Origin: Ruminococcaceae bacterium D5
GTDB lineage: Bacteria > Bacillota > Clostridia > Oscillospirales > Ruminococcaceae
Direction: 5' to 3'
Assembly: GCA_900113995.1 (NCBI GenBank)
Contig: FORK01000010.1
Span: 1 to 64,000 of the forward strand
Length of the DNA stretch: 64,000 bases
This document shows, one piece after another, positions 41,660-51,643 of this stretch. The position numbers were made by a program, and so were the translations under genes. Below the pieces are notes generated by a model. That model had not been told where the DNA came from and did not search any database. It saw only the letters and a program-made list of their open reading frames with translations. Position 1 is the stretch's first letter; every line of letters starts with the position of its first letter.

Positions 41660-42875
41660 ATGAAACGATATGCCGCACTTTTTTTGAGCATTTTATTACT
41701 GATTGCCCTGACAGCCTGCAGGTCGACCGGCCAACTCAACACCGAGATGGAACCCTCTGCTGAGGAGACATCGTCTCCCCAACGCCAGGATGGGCAGACC
41801 ACACCTCTGCCCGGCAAGCCGATGCCAGGCAAACAGCCGTCAGACCAGCAGGATACACGGGATCCGGGACAGGCCAACGACCCTGACCCCGCATATAGCG
41901 AGCTGGTGGAGCGCTTCCGCGCTCTTGTGGTTGACCCCTTCGGCCAGGACAGCGACGAACCAGGCGAAATGGGCGTTTTGGAGTCGGCCCGGGCCGCAGG
42001 GGACGACGCCGTGTATGAGATGGGCTATCTTGTGGAAGACCTGAGCGGCGACGGCATCCCGGAACTGGCAGTGGGAGAACTCAGCGGGCTGATCAACGCC
42101 CTATACACCCTGGTAGACGGCAAGCCGGAGTTGGTCTTTGAGGGCTGGTACCGAAACAGCTACATCTATATGGGCGATGGCCACTTCTACTACTACGGCG
42201 ACAACAGCGCGGCAGAGAACGGCCAGGGCGTGTTTTATCTTACCAAAGACGGAACCGGGCTGGAATGCGAGAGCTTCCTTTTTACCAGCCTCGACAGCGA
42301 CGGTGATCTGGAGGTCTATTACAACGAAACCGGAAGCTGGAACCCCGCCCAGTCGGAAAAATCAGACATGACCGCCGAGGATTTTTGGACGTTGGACCCT
42401 GCTGGGGGGACCCTGCTTCTCACGCCCTTCTCCAGGACAGACGGCTGGAGCGCTACCGACTCAGGGTCCCCAGTATCGGTTCGATATCTGACAGAGGTGG
42501 GGGACGAAGACTACCACTGGGTCACTTTGTACGACGGTCCGGATGCCTGCTGTATCCTCTTTACTGCGAACAGTCGGGTGACGAATTTTACTCTGCTGAA
42601 CTTGTTCCCAGAGGAGTACTACGAGGATGGAACCATAGACTTCTCCGCCTATCCCGCTGTGATGGATGTTACACAGCATATCCTCTCACCGGAGCACCCC
42701 ATCGTGGTGGAGTTGGCTTTTATTGGGTCGATCCCCAATTTATGGCATCTCCTACGAAGACACAAATGGAACCGTCCGCCGGTTCGCTTTGGTTCAGAGT
42801 GGAGAGGATGGATCGGTTCAACTGCGGGAGGCCGATCCGGACTACTTTGAGTTTGTCCTACGTCCTGGCAGATAA
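41660..42875 (+). pseudogene. Lipoprotein gene with C-terminal frameshift
   Basis: Starts with MKRYAALFLSILLLIALTAC (lipobox LTAC, C20), followed by a low-complexity proline/glutamine linker and a beta-rich domain with LVEDLSGDGIPELAVG, an EF-like acidic loop. The frame stays coherent to about 42720, then turns into an arginine/tryptophan-rich tail ending at 42850. A different frame reads IYGISYEDTNGTVRRFALV and continues to VLRPGR with a stop at 42875, an obvious natural ending. A one-base indel near 42715-42735 therefore breaks the gene, or it is a sequencing error. Confidence 0.65.
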
Positions 42876-43056
42876 GAAAATACTATATAGCCTTCTTTCC
42901 TCAGATGCCAACTGCACTCAGGCGCACATCATCGCCTTCCTATCCCGTTGTATGGATAAGTAACCTGTGCAGCTGCGATCCATAGTCCCGGCACAGGGAT
43001 TTAACCGTTAAACAGACAGAAGAAACAAAAACAATACTAAAAGGGAGGAACAAAAA

Positions 43057-43458
43057 ATGAAAGGTCAAAGTTTTCTGAAAGTCACATCCATCCTGATGAT
43101 CGTATGCGGAATCATCGCCGCTATTTTCGGCGTGATCGCAATTCTGGGCGTCAGCGCCCTGGCTGCTCTCGCGGGCAGCGCAGAAGGAGCCGGCCTCCTT
43201 TACGCCAGCACCATTATTGTCACCGTGGTATCCATCATCGAGATTATCGCCGGTGCAAAGGGCCTCAAGGCGTGCAAGGCCCCGAGGACGGCCGGAAAGT
43301 GTGTGACCTGGGGAGCCCTTATCGTGGCAGCCAGCATCATCTCTATGGTGATCGGCCTGATCGGAGGCGCAGACTTCAGCATATCCAACCTGGCGCTCAA
43401 CCTGCTGGTTCCCGGCCTGTATATTTATGGCGCGCTGCAGGTGAAATCGGCTGTGTAA
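43057..43458 (+). CDS. Small four-helix membrane protein
   Basis: A 133-residue protein with four hydrophobic segments (about 9-30, 45-65, 85-103, 110-130) and short charged loops. No family recognised. AGGGAGGAAC precedes the ATG. It lies between lipoproteins and the double zinc-ribbon protein in the island. Confidence 0.6.
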   Translation: MKGQSFLKVTSILMIVCGIIAAIFGVIAILGVSALAALAGSAEGAGLLYASTIIVTVVSIIEIIAGAKGLKACKAPRTAGKCVTWGALIVAASIISMVIGLIGGADFSISNLALNLLVPGLYIYGALQVKSAV

Positions 43459-43561
43459 AGGCTTTTTTGTATCACTCTCTTAGAAAGGAACATATCGCAT
43501 TTTTTCGGCCCGATCCGGTCTTTCGCTTCGGGCCGGCAGGATCAAAGAGGAGGACATAACA

Positions 43562-44521
43562 ATGGCGCTGTTTGGTAAACTGTTCGAGAAGAAAATATGT
43601 TCAATCTGCGGCGGTGAAATTGGGCTGCTGGGAAACCGCAAGCTGGAGGACGGCAACTGTTGCAAAAACTGCGCAGCAAAGCTCTCCCCATGGTTCAGTG
43701 AGCGGCGGCAGAGCACGGTGGAGGAGATCAAGTCCCAACTGGAATACCGGGAGGCAAACCAGGAAAAGGTGGCCGCGTTTCACGCCACCCGCACCCTGGG
43801 CGAGAGCACCAAGGTGATCCTGGACGAGGATGCGGGCCTCTTCATGGTTACCTCCGCCCGGAACTGGCAGAGCGCCAATCCCGATGTACTCAGTTTCTCC
43901 GATGTGACCGGCTGTAACCTGGACATCGATGAGGACAAGACAGAAATCGAATACAAAGATAAGGAAGGGAATCGCCAGAGCTTCAACCCTAAGCGCTACG
44001 CCTATTCCTATGACTTCTATATTGTGGTCCAGGTCAACAATCCCTACTTCAATGAGATCCGCTTTAAGCTCAACGACACCTCTGTGGATAACGATGAGGA
44101 AACCCTGCTGGACGGCCCCCAGGCAATGCCAAGATCCAGATCCGGCGCTGCCCGCCCGGGAGCCGCTCCCCGTCCCGGTGCGGCCCGGCCTGTGCCGGGA
44201 GGTGCCCGCCCCGGCGCTGTTCGCCCCACACCCGGAGGTATCCGTCCCATGCCCGGTCGCACCCCTATGGGCGGTGGAATGATGGGAGGTGTGCGGGTAT
44301 CCAACGCCGACGAGGTCCGAGCCAGTCTGGAATACCAGCAGTATGAGCAGATGGGCCAGGAGATCCGGGAAGCGCTGCTTCAGATCCGCCAAGAGGCCAG
44401 AGACACTGCAGCAGCAGCCAGCGCTCCGAAAGCTGCCATCACCTGCCCATACTGTGGTGCTACCACTACGCCGGACGTCTCCGGCTGCTGCGAGTTCTGC
44501 GGTGGCGCTATCGGCGGCTGA
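43562..44521 (+). CDS. Double zinc-ribbon protein with DUF4428 domain
   Basis: A 319-residue protein. The N-terminal ribbon CSICGGEIGLLGNRKLEDG...C-x2-C (residues 13-40) is DUF4428. A PH-like beta domain (about 65-175) follows, then a low-complexity segment rich in proline, glycine, alanine and arginine (about 190-245, repeats of GAARP/GGARP type) and finally a C-terminal zinc ribbon CPYCGATTTP...CEFCGG. It looks like a scaffold or membrane-lipid-binding adaptor rather than an enzyme. AAAGAGGAGG precedes the ATG. Confidence 0.7.
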   Translation: MALFGKLFEKKICSICGGEIGLLGNRKLEDGNCCKNCAAKLSPWFSERRQSTVEEIKSQLEYREANQEKVAAFHATRTLGESTKVILDEDAGLFMVTSARNWQSANPDVLSFSDVTGCNLDIDEDKTEIEYKDKEGNRQSFNPKRYAYSYDFYIVVQVNNPYFNEIRFKLNDTSVDNDEETLLDGPQAMPRSRSGAARPGAAPRPGAARPVPGGARPGAVRPTPGGIRPMPGRTPMGGGMMGGVRVSNADEVRASLEYQQYEQMGQEIREALLQIRQEARDTAAAASAPKAAITCPYCGATTTPDVSGCCEFCGGAIGG

Positions 44522-44558
44522 CCATTACTTGTTCTGGTATAAGATAATTGCTGTATCC

Positions 44559-44587
44559 GGGAGCGGCTGTCCACGACAGCCGCTCCC
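44559..44587 (+). terminator. Hairpin after the zinc-ribbon gene
   Basis: GGGAGCGGCTGTC/GACAGCCGCTCCC, 13 perfect pairs and a 3-base loop, 38 bases after the stop. No T run follows, so termination strength is uncertain. Confidence 0.6.
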
Positions 44588-44625
44588 ATTCAACCATACG
44601 GTGACAACTGTCCAAGGGGTGAAAA

Positions 44626-44706
44626 ATGAGAAAATCTCTCAAGAATTTGCTGATATTTGTTTTAGGTTTCCTTTTCTATTTCATTGTGATGAAAAGATTG
44701 TTTTAG
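44626..44706 (+). CDS. Possible 26-residue single-membrane-segment peptide
   Basis: A short frame starting MRKSL with a central hydrophobic stretch (LLIFVLGFLFYFIV) and a basic end (MKRLF). AAGGGG lies nine bases before the ATG. It is in an otherwise gene-free interval between the zinc-ribbon and WYL genes (44522-44859). Small hydrophobic peptides of this type occur as toxins or regulatory peptides, but chance cannot be excluded. The rest of the interval shows no clear gene. Confidence 0.35.
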   Translation: MRKSLKNLLIFVLGFLFYFIVMKRLF

Positions 44707-44859
44707 AAAGGACAGCACATAGGGCAGCATACTTTGCATTCAGAGCGTTTAGACAACATGGCTACATGCCGGTTTCCTGGATAGCAGGATATAGAGCTGT
44801 GATAATCGTTCAGAAGCCGGTATAGAAAGATTTAGCTCTCAGTAGACAAGGAGGAAACT

Positions 44860-45822
44860 ATGCAGGGACAAACCAATATCCGCATCATCGAGCTGCTCCG
44901 TTTTCTTTACATGGAAACCGATGAAGACCATCCCGCGACCGTATCGGATATCGCCGCCTATCTAAAAGGAAAAGACATCCAAGCGGTCCGGCAAACGGTA
45001 TATACCGACCTGAAGGCTTTGTCCGACGCCGGGTTCGATATCGTTGTGAACAAAAGCACCCAGAACCAATATTTTATGGGAAACCGCATCTTTGAATACC
45101 CGGAGCTGAAGATGCTGGTCGACGCGATAGCGTCCTCCAAGGTGATCTCCTGCCGAAAAACAGTGGCGCTCATCCAGAAGCTGTGCCGTCTGGCCAGCAC
45201 CTATCAGGCGGAACAGCTCCACGGGCTGGCTGCCCTGGACAGCCGGATCAAGCCGGACAATGAGCAGGTCTACTACATCATCGACAGCATCTATTCCGCT
45301 CTTTTGGAGAACCGGCAGATCCAGTTCCAGTATTATGAGTACACCAAGGAGAAGCAAAAGGTCCTCAAGCATGATGGTTACCAATACCTGCTGGACCCTT
45401 ACGCGCTGGAGTGGAAGAATGACCATTACTATCTGATTGGATTTTCCCATAAGCACCAGGGCGTCGCCCACTTCCGGGTGGACCGCATTGCCGGGGTGAA
45501 AGCCCTGGAAACCCGGTTTATCCCCCCAGAAGGGTTTGACGCCGCCGCCTATACCAACAAAATCATAGATATGTTTGCAACGGGACGAACCGTCCATGTG
45601 GAACTCCTGTGTGATAACGATCTGATGCGGGTGATCATCGACCAGTATGGAGAGGATATCCCGACCCGCCGCTATGATAAGGAGCATTTTGTTGCGGAAA
45701 TCGAGGCGGACCCAAGCGGGAACTTTTTCGGCTGGGTGTTCCAGTTTATGGGGAAGATCAAAATCCTGTCCCCGCAGGAGTGTGTGGAGGAGATGCGCCG
45801 GACCGCCTGCGTATTCCTTTGA
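44860..45822 (+). CDS. WYL domain transcriptional regulator
   Basis: A 320-residue regulator: N-terminal winged helix-turn-helix (about 8-65, VSDIAAYLKGKDIQAVRQTVYTDL), the WYL domain with HDGYQYLLDPYALEWKNDHYYLIGF (about 170-200) and the C-terminal WCX extension. WYL proteins sense nucleotides or DNA ends and often control mobile-element or defence genes. GGAGGAAAC precedes the ATG. It sits just before the recombinase fragment at the right end of the island. Confidence 0.85.
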   Translation: MQGQTNIRIIELLRFLYMETDEDHPATVSDIAAYLKGKDIQAVRQTVYTDLKALSDAGFDIVVNKSTQNQYFMGNRIFEYPELKMLVDAIASSKVISCRKTVALIQKLCRLASTYQAEQLHGLAALDSRIKPDNEQVYYIIDSIYSALLENRQIQFQYYEYTKEKQKVLKHDGYQYLLDPYALEWKNDHYYLIGFSHKHQGVAHFRVDRIAGVKALETRFIPPEGFDAAAYTNKIIDMFATGRTVHVELLCDNDLMRVIIDQYGEDIPTRRYDKEHFVAEIEADPSGNFFGWVFQFMGKIKILSPQECVEEMRRTACVFL

Positions 45823-45883
45823 GCGACCGGGGCGAAGGTGTTACTGATTTTTAACACCTGCGCCCCATCGTCCTCTTTCGGCC

Positions 45884-46215
45884 TTGCCCGGAACGAATGT
45901 TTCAGATATCCGCTACCACCAGCACACACCCCAATGGAACAAGAACATGGTAAAACGCATTCTGGAAAACGAAACCTATCTGGGAAACGGCGCCTACCCC
46001 CGCATCATCAATGATGAGGACTTTCTGGACGCCCACCTGCGGAAATCAGACAAGATAACCTACACCCCCTGCCCCGAATACATAGCCCCTATCCGAAAAA
46101 AGACTGTGTGCGCCCACTGCGGCGCTGTCATGGCGAGGGATACCAGGGCCAACGGCCATCCCCGCTGGCGCTGTCAAAACAAAAATTGCAATAAGACCAT
46201 TGTTATAGATGACCA
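45884..46215 (+). pseudogene. Serine recombinase C-terminal fragment
   Basis: The frame reads NKNMVKRILENETYLGNGAY, a recombinase-domain motif, then CAHCGAVMARD and RWRCQNKNC, the zinc-ribbon part of large serine recombinases. The N-terminal catalytic domain and the C-terminal coiled coil are missing. Homology ends at about 46210-46215, exactly where the truncated EamA gene begins on the other strand. It is the right border remnant of the element. Confidence 0.75.
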
Positions 46216-46907
46216 ACGGCAAGTGACCCACAGGTTTGGACCGCATAAGAAAAGAGCACATAGGAAATCCCAAGTTGGAAAATGCCAAGAAAGAGAATCG
46301 CAACGACGGAGGAAGGAGTAAAAAGGATTGGTGTCATCAGCAGAAACGGAAGACCAATCACCGCACTGAGCAGATGCCCAAGCAGCACACCGCTCATTGC
46401 TGCATGCAAATTAGAGGCATCTGCTGTACAAACATAAGCTCCTGCCAACAAAACACCACTGAGCAGTGCCGACAAATTCCCCAGAATGTTGCCGAACGCA
46501 AGGTCGCTCAGAAAGAATAGAAAGACCCCCAAAAGGACCATAGAGACGGCCCAAAGATCGCTGGTTAGTGGGCGCGTCTTTGTTCTGGCGGCATTGAAGA
46601 TCAGGACAAAGATGGGGCTGACTGACTGCAGCATGATCGCATTTGCAGCCGTGGTTATTTTATTGGCTATCACAAATAGAACGGTGGTAATCCCAAGGCA
46701 GAATCCAGCCAATAGAGTGTGGCAATTGATTTGCAGGTGGTACAGTTTTTCTTTCCGGAGAAATGCCCAAAGGATCATTGCCGCAATAGCACTGCGAAAG
46801 CTGCTGGTGACCAGAGGGTGCCAGTCGATCATCTTGAGAAAGACTCCTGCAGTGCTCCATAATAACGCGGCAATCACCATGTAAAAATACCCACGGTTTC
46901 GAGTCAT
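46203..46907 (-). pseudogene. EamA family transporter, C-terminally truncated
   Basis: A drug/metabolite exporter of the EamA type with MTRNRGYFYMVIAALLWSTAGVF at the start and about eight of the usual ten membrane segments over 234 residues; complete proteins have about 290. The frame ends in VGHL and a stop made by the junction with the recombinase fragment. The lost end includes the last segments, so it is probably inactive. The ATG at 46907 has GGAGG upstream. Originally it may have belonged to the adjacent transport locus. Confidence 0.75.
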
Positions 46908-47098
46908 AAGAATTCCTCCATGGGAAAATGCAGGATTGAGGAAATTAGCAGGAGAGCCTAATAAATTTTGAGATAGTAAATTTCTAAAAATTAGTAAAGA
47001 TCCTACTGTGACGCCAAACATTAGACGGAAGGGCGGCAAAAAGAACGCATGGATTAATGATATGAGAGTTCGGTCAGACAGATGCAAACGGAAGTTTT

Positions 47099-49099
47099 TC
47101 AGGCGGAGGCGACTTTTCCGGTGCGCAGACGCTGAAACATATAAACTGTGCCAAAGAGAATGATTCCTATAATATCAGTCACAGTACCAGCATCTACCAG
47201 TAGCAGACCGCTTACGATCAGTACAGGCCGTTCCCAAGGCCGGCAGGTAGTGCGGAAATAGCCGGTAAAGCCTGTAGCAAGGCCCATCATCCCTATCAGG
47301 GCAGTAATGATTGCCTTGATGACCATTAAAATGAAGACTGGCGTAGTCCAATTCCCTGTATTGATTAATACCAATACAGGGTTCATAACGAACATATAGG
47401 GAACCAGATAGGCGGCAACTCCCAAGCGTGTCGCATTAAGGCCCGTTTTCATTGGATTGGAACCCGCAATGCCGGAACCCGCAAAAGCTGCCAGAGCGAC
47501 CGGCGGAGTAATATCGGCCACTATACCAAAATAAAATACGAACAGATGTGCGGCCAGGGCCGGTACTCCCAACGCGACCAGTGCGGGGGCGGAAATAGTT
47601 GCCTGAATGATATAGTTTGCCGTGGTTGGAACACCCATGCCTAGTACGAGCGAACAGAGCATGGTAAAGATCATAGTAAGATAAAGGCTGCCGCCTGCCA
47701 ACGCGACAATACCGTTGGCCATTTTCAGCCCCAGACCGGTCATGGTGACAACACCAACGATAATACCGGCGCAGCCGCAGGTCACTGCTACCGAAATAGC
47801 GCTGCGGGCGCTGTCATTTAGACCCTGAATAAACATTTTACAGAACTGAGAGACATCAAATCGATGGGTTTCACGAATGATTTCGACTACCCAGATAGCA
47901 ATGCAGGCTAGAATGCCCCAAAGGGCAGCAGTCATGGCCGAGCGCCCTGCTACCAGTAAGTAGATGATAACGATGACAGGGAATACCATGTACCATCCGC
48001 GTGCCAGCAGATGCCTGATATCCTGACGCTGATCCTTTGGGATGCCGTGCAGATTGTTCTTGAGTGCCTCAAAGTGCACATTAGTGAAAATACCTGTAAA
48101 GTAGAGCAGCGCGGGGACACAGGCGGCCAATGCAACAGTACTGTAAGGACAACCGATATATTCGGTCATAATGAAGGCAGCCGCCCCCATAATTGGCGGC
48201 ATAATTTGTCCTCCGGTGGAAGCTGCGGCCTCCACCGCACCCGCAAATTCGGGCTTATAGCCGGTCTTTTTCATCAAAGGAATGGTAATTGATCCGGTGG
48301 AAACGGTGTTGGCGACAGAACTGCCGCTAACAGTGCCCTGCAGTGCACTGGCGATGACCGCCGCTTTTGCTGGGCCTCCGACTGCACCTCCGCAGGCTCC
48401 CATAGCTAAATTGGTCATCCAGTCTCCCACACCGCTGGCCTTCAAAAAAGTCGCAAAGACCAGAAATAAAAAGATGAAAGTGGAAGAAACATAAATTGGC
48501 GAACCGAGGATCCCCTCGGTTCCGAGCCATTCGGTGCAGACCACCCGCTTAAAAGTAAAGCGGGCATGAAACAGGAAAATGCTGCGGGGAATATGGTGCC
48601 CGAAAAAGGCGTAAAGCAGGAATATCGTGGAAAGACAGGTCACGATCAGGCCGGCCACGCGGCGCGCCGCCTCAAGCAGCAGGAGAATAGCAATACAGCT
48701 GATGATGATATCCATGCTGGTAAATGCGCCGGCGCGCAGCAGAAGCTGGTCGTAGAAGATGACATGATATGCCCCGCATCCCGCACTGGCCAGAGCGAGC
48801 AGATAATCGTACCATGGAATGCTTTTGGCGCTGGAAAGTTTTGAACCAGCTGGATAGAGCAAATAGACCAAGCTAATACCGGTAGCGAGATGAGGTGCGC
48901 GCTGAAGGGTAGAAGGAAAGGTGCCGAACAAACCGGTGTACAGATGGAACAGAGTCCAGCAGACACAAATGACGAATACCAATTTAGCGGAAAAGCCCTC
49001 CAGCCGCCGGTAAGCCGATTCCTTGTCATATTTCGCCATGATGTCATCGGCATTGATCGTGGTTTGTTCAGGCGTAGAGATGTTTTTGGGGTCGATCAT
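47099..49099 (-). CDS. TRAP transporter fused permease (DctQM type)
   Basis: A 666-residue membrane protein that fuses the small and large TRAP permease subunits, as in TAXI-type TRAP systems. About 16 hydrophobic segments; the DctM signatures GSSVANTVSTGSITIPLMKK and GMGVPTTANYIIQATISAPAL are clear. It imports an organic acid or amino acid with sodium, using the binding protein encoded upstream. GGAGGTAAT precedes the ATG at 49099. Confidence 0.9.
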   Translation of the reverse strand: MIDPKNISTPEQTTINADDIMAKYDKESAYRRLEGFSAKLVFVICVCWTLFHLYTGLFGTFPSTLQRAPHLATGISLVYLLYPAGSKLSSAKSIPWYDYLLALASAGCGAYHVIFYDQLLLRAGAFTSMDIIISCIAILLLLEAARRVAGLIVTCLSTIFLLYAFFGHHIPRSIFLFHARFTFKRVVCTEWLGTEGILGSPIYVSSTFIFLFLVFATFLKASGVGDWMTNLAMGACGGAVGGPAKAAVIASALQGTVSGSSVANTVSTGSITIPLMKKTGYKPEFAGAVEAAASTGGQIMPPIMGAAAFIMTEYIGCPYSTVALAACVPALLYFTGIFTNVHFEALKNNLHGIPKDQRQDIRHLLARGWYMVFPVIVIIYLLVAGRSAMTAALWGILACIAIWVVEIIRETHRFDVSQFCKMFIQGLNDSARSAISVAVTCGCAGIIVGVVTMTGLGLKMANGIVALAGGSLYLTMIFTMLCSLVLGMGVPTTANYIIQATISAPALVALGVPALAAHLFVFYFGIVADITPPVALAAFAGSGIAGSNPMKTGLNATRLGVAAYLVPYMFVMNPVLVLINTGNWTTPVFILMVIKAIITALIGMMGLATGFTGYFRTTCRPWERPVLIVSGLLLVDAGTVTDIIGIILFGTVYMFQRLRTGKVASA

Positions 49100-49225
49100 A
49101 AATTACCTCCCGAAAGGAGATCGCCGCAGCGATCCGCCGAATTGAGAATGTCATAAGTAATATGTAGGGGCCTGTATGATTTTCAGACAGGCCCCACTTT
49201 TGTTTCGCGACGCAATTTTGCGTGA

Positions 49226-50263
49226 TTAACCGTTATCAGGAACAGCAATGCCCATTTCAGTGAAATAGCGGGCGGCTCCGGGATGAATTGGTGTTGTGAT
49301 GCCGTCCAGACAGCCCTCCAGCTGCACCTCTTTGCCAGTAGCGTGGGCGGCTGCGATTTGATCGCCGCTCTCATAAAAGGCCTTGGTAATCAAATAAACG
49401 GTTTCTTCGTCCAGATCGGCACGGCAATACAGCGCAGCTTTGCAAGTGATGGTACGAATGTCCTTGTCCTGCCCGGAGTAGGTGCCGGCGGGAATAATCT
49501 TGCGGGTAAAATAGGGTTCGGTTTCCTGGATTTTAGCCAAAATCTCGTCGCTGATATCCACATAGGCCAAATTCATCGAGGTAGTCATTTCGATAATACT
49601 CGAGGCTGGAACCGCCAACACATTGCAGGCCGCGTCAATGTGGCCATCCTGCATTTTGGTGGCAGCATCGCTGAAGCTGTCGCTTTGAGGCTGAATATCT
49701 TTATTGATGTCCATACCAGCCGCAGCGAAAATTTTTTCGGAAAGGCCAACGGTACCAGAGCCCGCGGGGCCGACAGCAATCTTCAAGCCGCGAAGATCCT
49801 CAACGTTTTTGGCGCCAGTAGACGCATTGGCGACGATCTGGTAAACCTCATTATAAACAACGCCGATCGAGGATACGTTGGTAACAGGAGCGGTAAATGC
49901 ACCGATACCGGCAAATCCGTTGGCCGCAACGTTATTCATGACTATGCCGAGATCCATTTCGCCAGCATTTATGAGATTCATGTTCTCGACCGAAGCGCCG
50001 GTGGACTGTGCGGTTATGGTGATTTGCCGATCCGCCAACTTATTGTTGATGGCATTGGCCATTGCACCGCCAAGTGCAAAATATGTGCCGCCGGTGGAAC
50101 CGGTCCCCATCACCAGATCCTGAGGCTCGATAGGGGACGCAGCTTCGGAGGAAACGGACTGCGTTGATGAAGAAGATGTGGGAGCGGGAGCAGATGAAAC
50201 ACCGCAAGCGGAAAGAGCAAAGAACAGAGCACCTGCAAGGGTCAATGCCAGTAGCTTTTTCAT
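49226..50263 (-). CDS. TAXI family TRAP solute-binding lipoprotein
   Basis: A 345-residue periplasmic-type binding protein attached as a lipoprotein (MKKLLALTLAGALFFALSAC, C20), followed by a serine-rich linker. GTGSTGGTYFALGGAMANAI and NLINAGEMDLGIVMN mark the TAXI subfamily, whose known members bind glutamate and related acids. The ATG at 50263 follows GGAGGA at the ideal distance. It lies upstream of the fused permease, 126 bases away, in one operon with the M29-like enzyme. Confidence 0.9.
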   Translation of the reverse strand: MKKLLALTLAGALFFALSACGVSSAPAPTSSSSTQSVSSEAASPIEPQDLVMGTGSTGGTYFALGGAMANAINNKLADRQITITAQSTGASVENMNLINAGEMDLGIVMNNVAANGFAGIGAFTAPVTNVSSIGVVYNEVYQIVANASTGAKNVEDLRGLKIAVGPAGSGTVGLSEKIFAAAGMDINKDIQPQSDSFSDAATKMQDGHIDAACNVLAVPASSIIEMTTSMNLAYVDISDEILAKIQETEPYFTRKIIPAGTYSGQDKDIRTITCKAALYCRADLDEETVYLITKAFYESGDQIAAAHATGKEVQLEGCLDGITTPIHPGAARYFTEMGIAVPDNG

Positions 50264-50369
50264 AAGATTCCTCCTTTTAGTCATGCTGGTGTTATTTTAC
50301 TTCTTCGAAGGAGATCGCCAGCTTGAGTCAGCATAATCTTACTCCACAGGAGAAAAGATGCGCAAAGGA

Positions 50370-51383
50370 TCAATCACCCAGGCAAACTACTCTGCCGTCC
50401 TTGACAACGACAACCTCATCCTCGGTGTCTTCATCAAAGATAATGGTTGGATTGTACTGCACCATATCGATGTGAACGGTGGAGCGGGGCGGCTGACCGT
50501 AGTAATAACCGTTGCCCATTGCGATATGACAGGTGCCCCGGGCCTTTTTCTCCTCCTCAAAATCTCCGTTAAACATGCAGGCGGGATTCAGGCCAATGCC
50601 GATTTCAGCGATATTATCGCTGTCCTTGATTTCGGCAATCTGACGGCGGATTTCCTTACAGATTTTGGCGTCACCGCCGATAACCTCAACAATGCGTCCT
50701 TCCTCGATCTTCAGCTCGACCGGAATAGATGGGCAGCCGTAGTAACAGATCGGTCCATCAATGACCAGTTTCCCATAGGTAGTGCCAATGACCGGGCCCA
50801 ACGAAACCTCGCCGTCGGACCATGCCATGGCATCACCGGGGTTGCGGGCGATGCCGCACTCGATAATTGGTTCCATTTGATTCATTTCCATATATAGGTC
50901 GGTGCCGGCGGGAGTGGTAATATGTGCCGTTTTATGACCGCGCCAAATTTTTTGCAGTCGTTCACCATCTGCATAAACGGCTTCATAATCAGCCAGAGCG
51001 CCGCCGCGAGTGAAGTTGTCAATCTTACGCAGGCAAATCGATACCTCCCGCAGCTTCTTCTGATTAATCAGCTCTTTGAGATGGTTGTTGTAGATGGCGG
51101 CACCGGAAGAGGTGGTCATGCCCACAAAAACATCGCAAGCGTCCATGCCTAGTTCAAGTGACTTTGGAAAGACGGTTGCCTTATCTTTGCCGCGGATTGG
51201 CATCATATAAATACCGTACTCAGCGCCGCATTTCAGAGCGGCAGCCGCCATGGCGTTGGCCATGCGCATATCGGTTTCGGGATCAATGACGATTAAAACC
51301 TCTTCTCCGGGCTTAACGGCCATCAAGTTGGACAGGAGATAATCAGCACGCTCAATGCATTCTATAATCCGGTTGTTTTCCAT
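50370..51383 (-). CDS. M29 aminopeptidase / NicX-like metalloenzyme
   Basis: A 337-residue protein of the thermophilic-aminopeptidase (M29) superfamily, which also contains the 2,5-dihydroxypyridine dioxygenase NicX. Likely metal ligands are in the C-terminal half: EIGIGLNPAC (E near 256), GTCHIAMGNGYYYG and HIDMVQYNPTI (H near 307, D 309). M29 aminopeptidases are a little longer. With a TAXI-TRAP importer next door it may process the imported compound; peptidase or ring-cleaving activity cannot be decided from sequence. First gene of the operon, GGAGGTATAAC upstream. Confidence 0.7.
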   Translation of the reverse strand: MENNRIIECIERADYLLSNLMAVKPGEEVLIVIDPETDMRMANAMAAAALKCGAEYGIYMMPIRGKDKATVFPKSLELGMDACDVFVGMTTSSGAAIYNNHLKELINQKKLREVSICLRKIDNFTRGGALADYEAVYADGERLQKIWRGHKTAHITTPAGTDLYMEMNQMEPIIECGIARNPGDAMAWSDGEVSLGPVIGTTYGKLVIDGPICYYGCPSIPVELKIEEGRIVEVIGGDAKICKEIRRQIAEIKDSDNIAEIGIGLNPACMFNGDFEEEKKARGTCHIAMGNGYYYGQPPRSTVHIDMVQYNPTIIFDEDTEDEVVVVKDGRVVCLGD

Positions 51384-51527
51384 GAGTTATACCTCCTATA
51401 GTTGTGAGTAGCGGTTATTTCACTTGGAGCCTCCATGATTCAGTATATCGGTCTGGAAATTTGCTATCAACGGTTATTCCGATTTGTGAATCGTCATAAC
51501 CATATGAATATAATGTTTATACATTAA

Positions 51528-51559
51528 TTTTTACCATTTAATTGAAATTTTGGTAAAAA
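51528..51559. promoter_or_regulatory. 9-bp inverted repeat between LysR gene and TRAP operon
   Basis: TTTTTACCA and TGGTAAAAA, perfect complements separated by 14 bases, in the 260-base AT-rich divergent region. The size fits a LysR recognition site. A weaker near-palindrome ATGAATA...TATACAT lies at 51504-51524. Confidence 0.55.
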
Positions 51560-51643
51560 TACTATATATTTTCTTTGAAATATCCTATATAATTTTTTAA
51601 AACATATTGCTCTGCGATGCTTTTAAGAGAGGTGAGGGGAATT

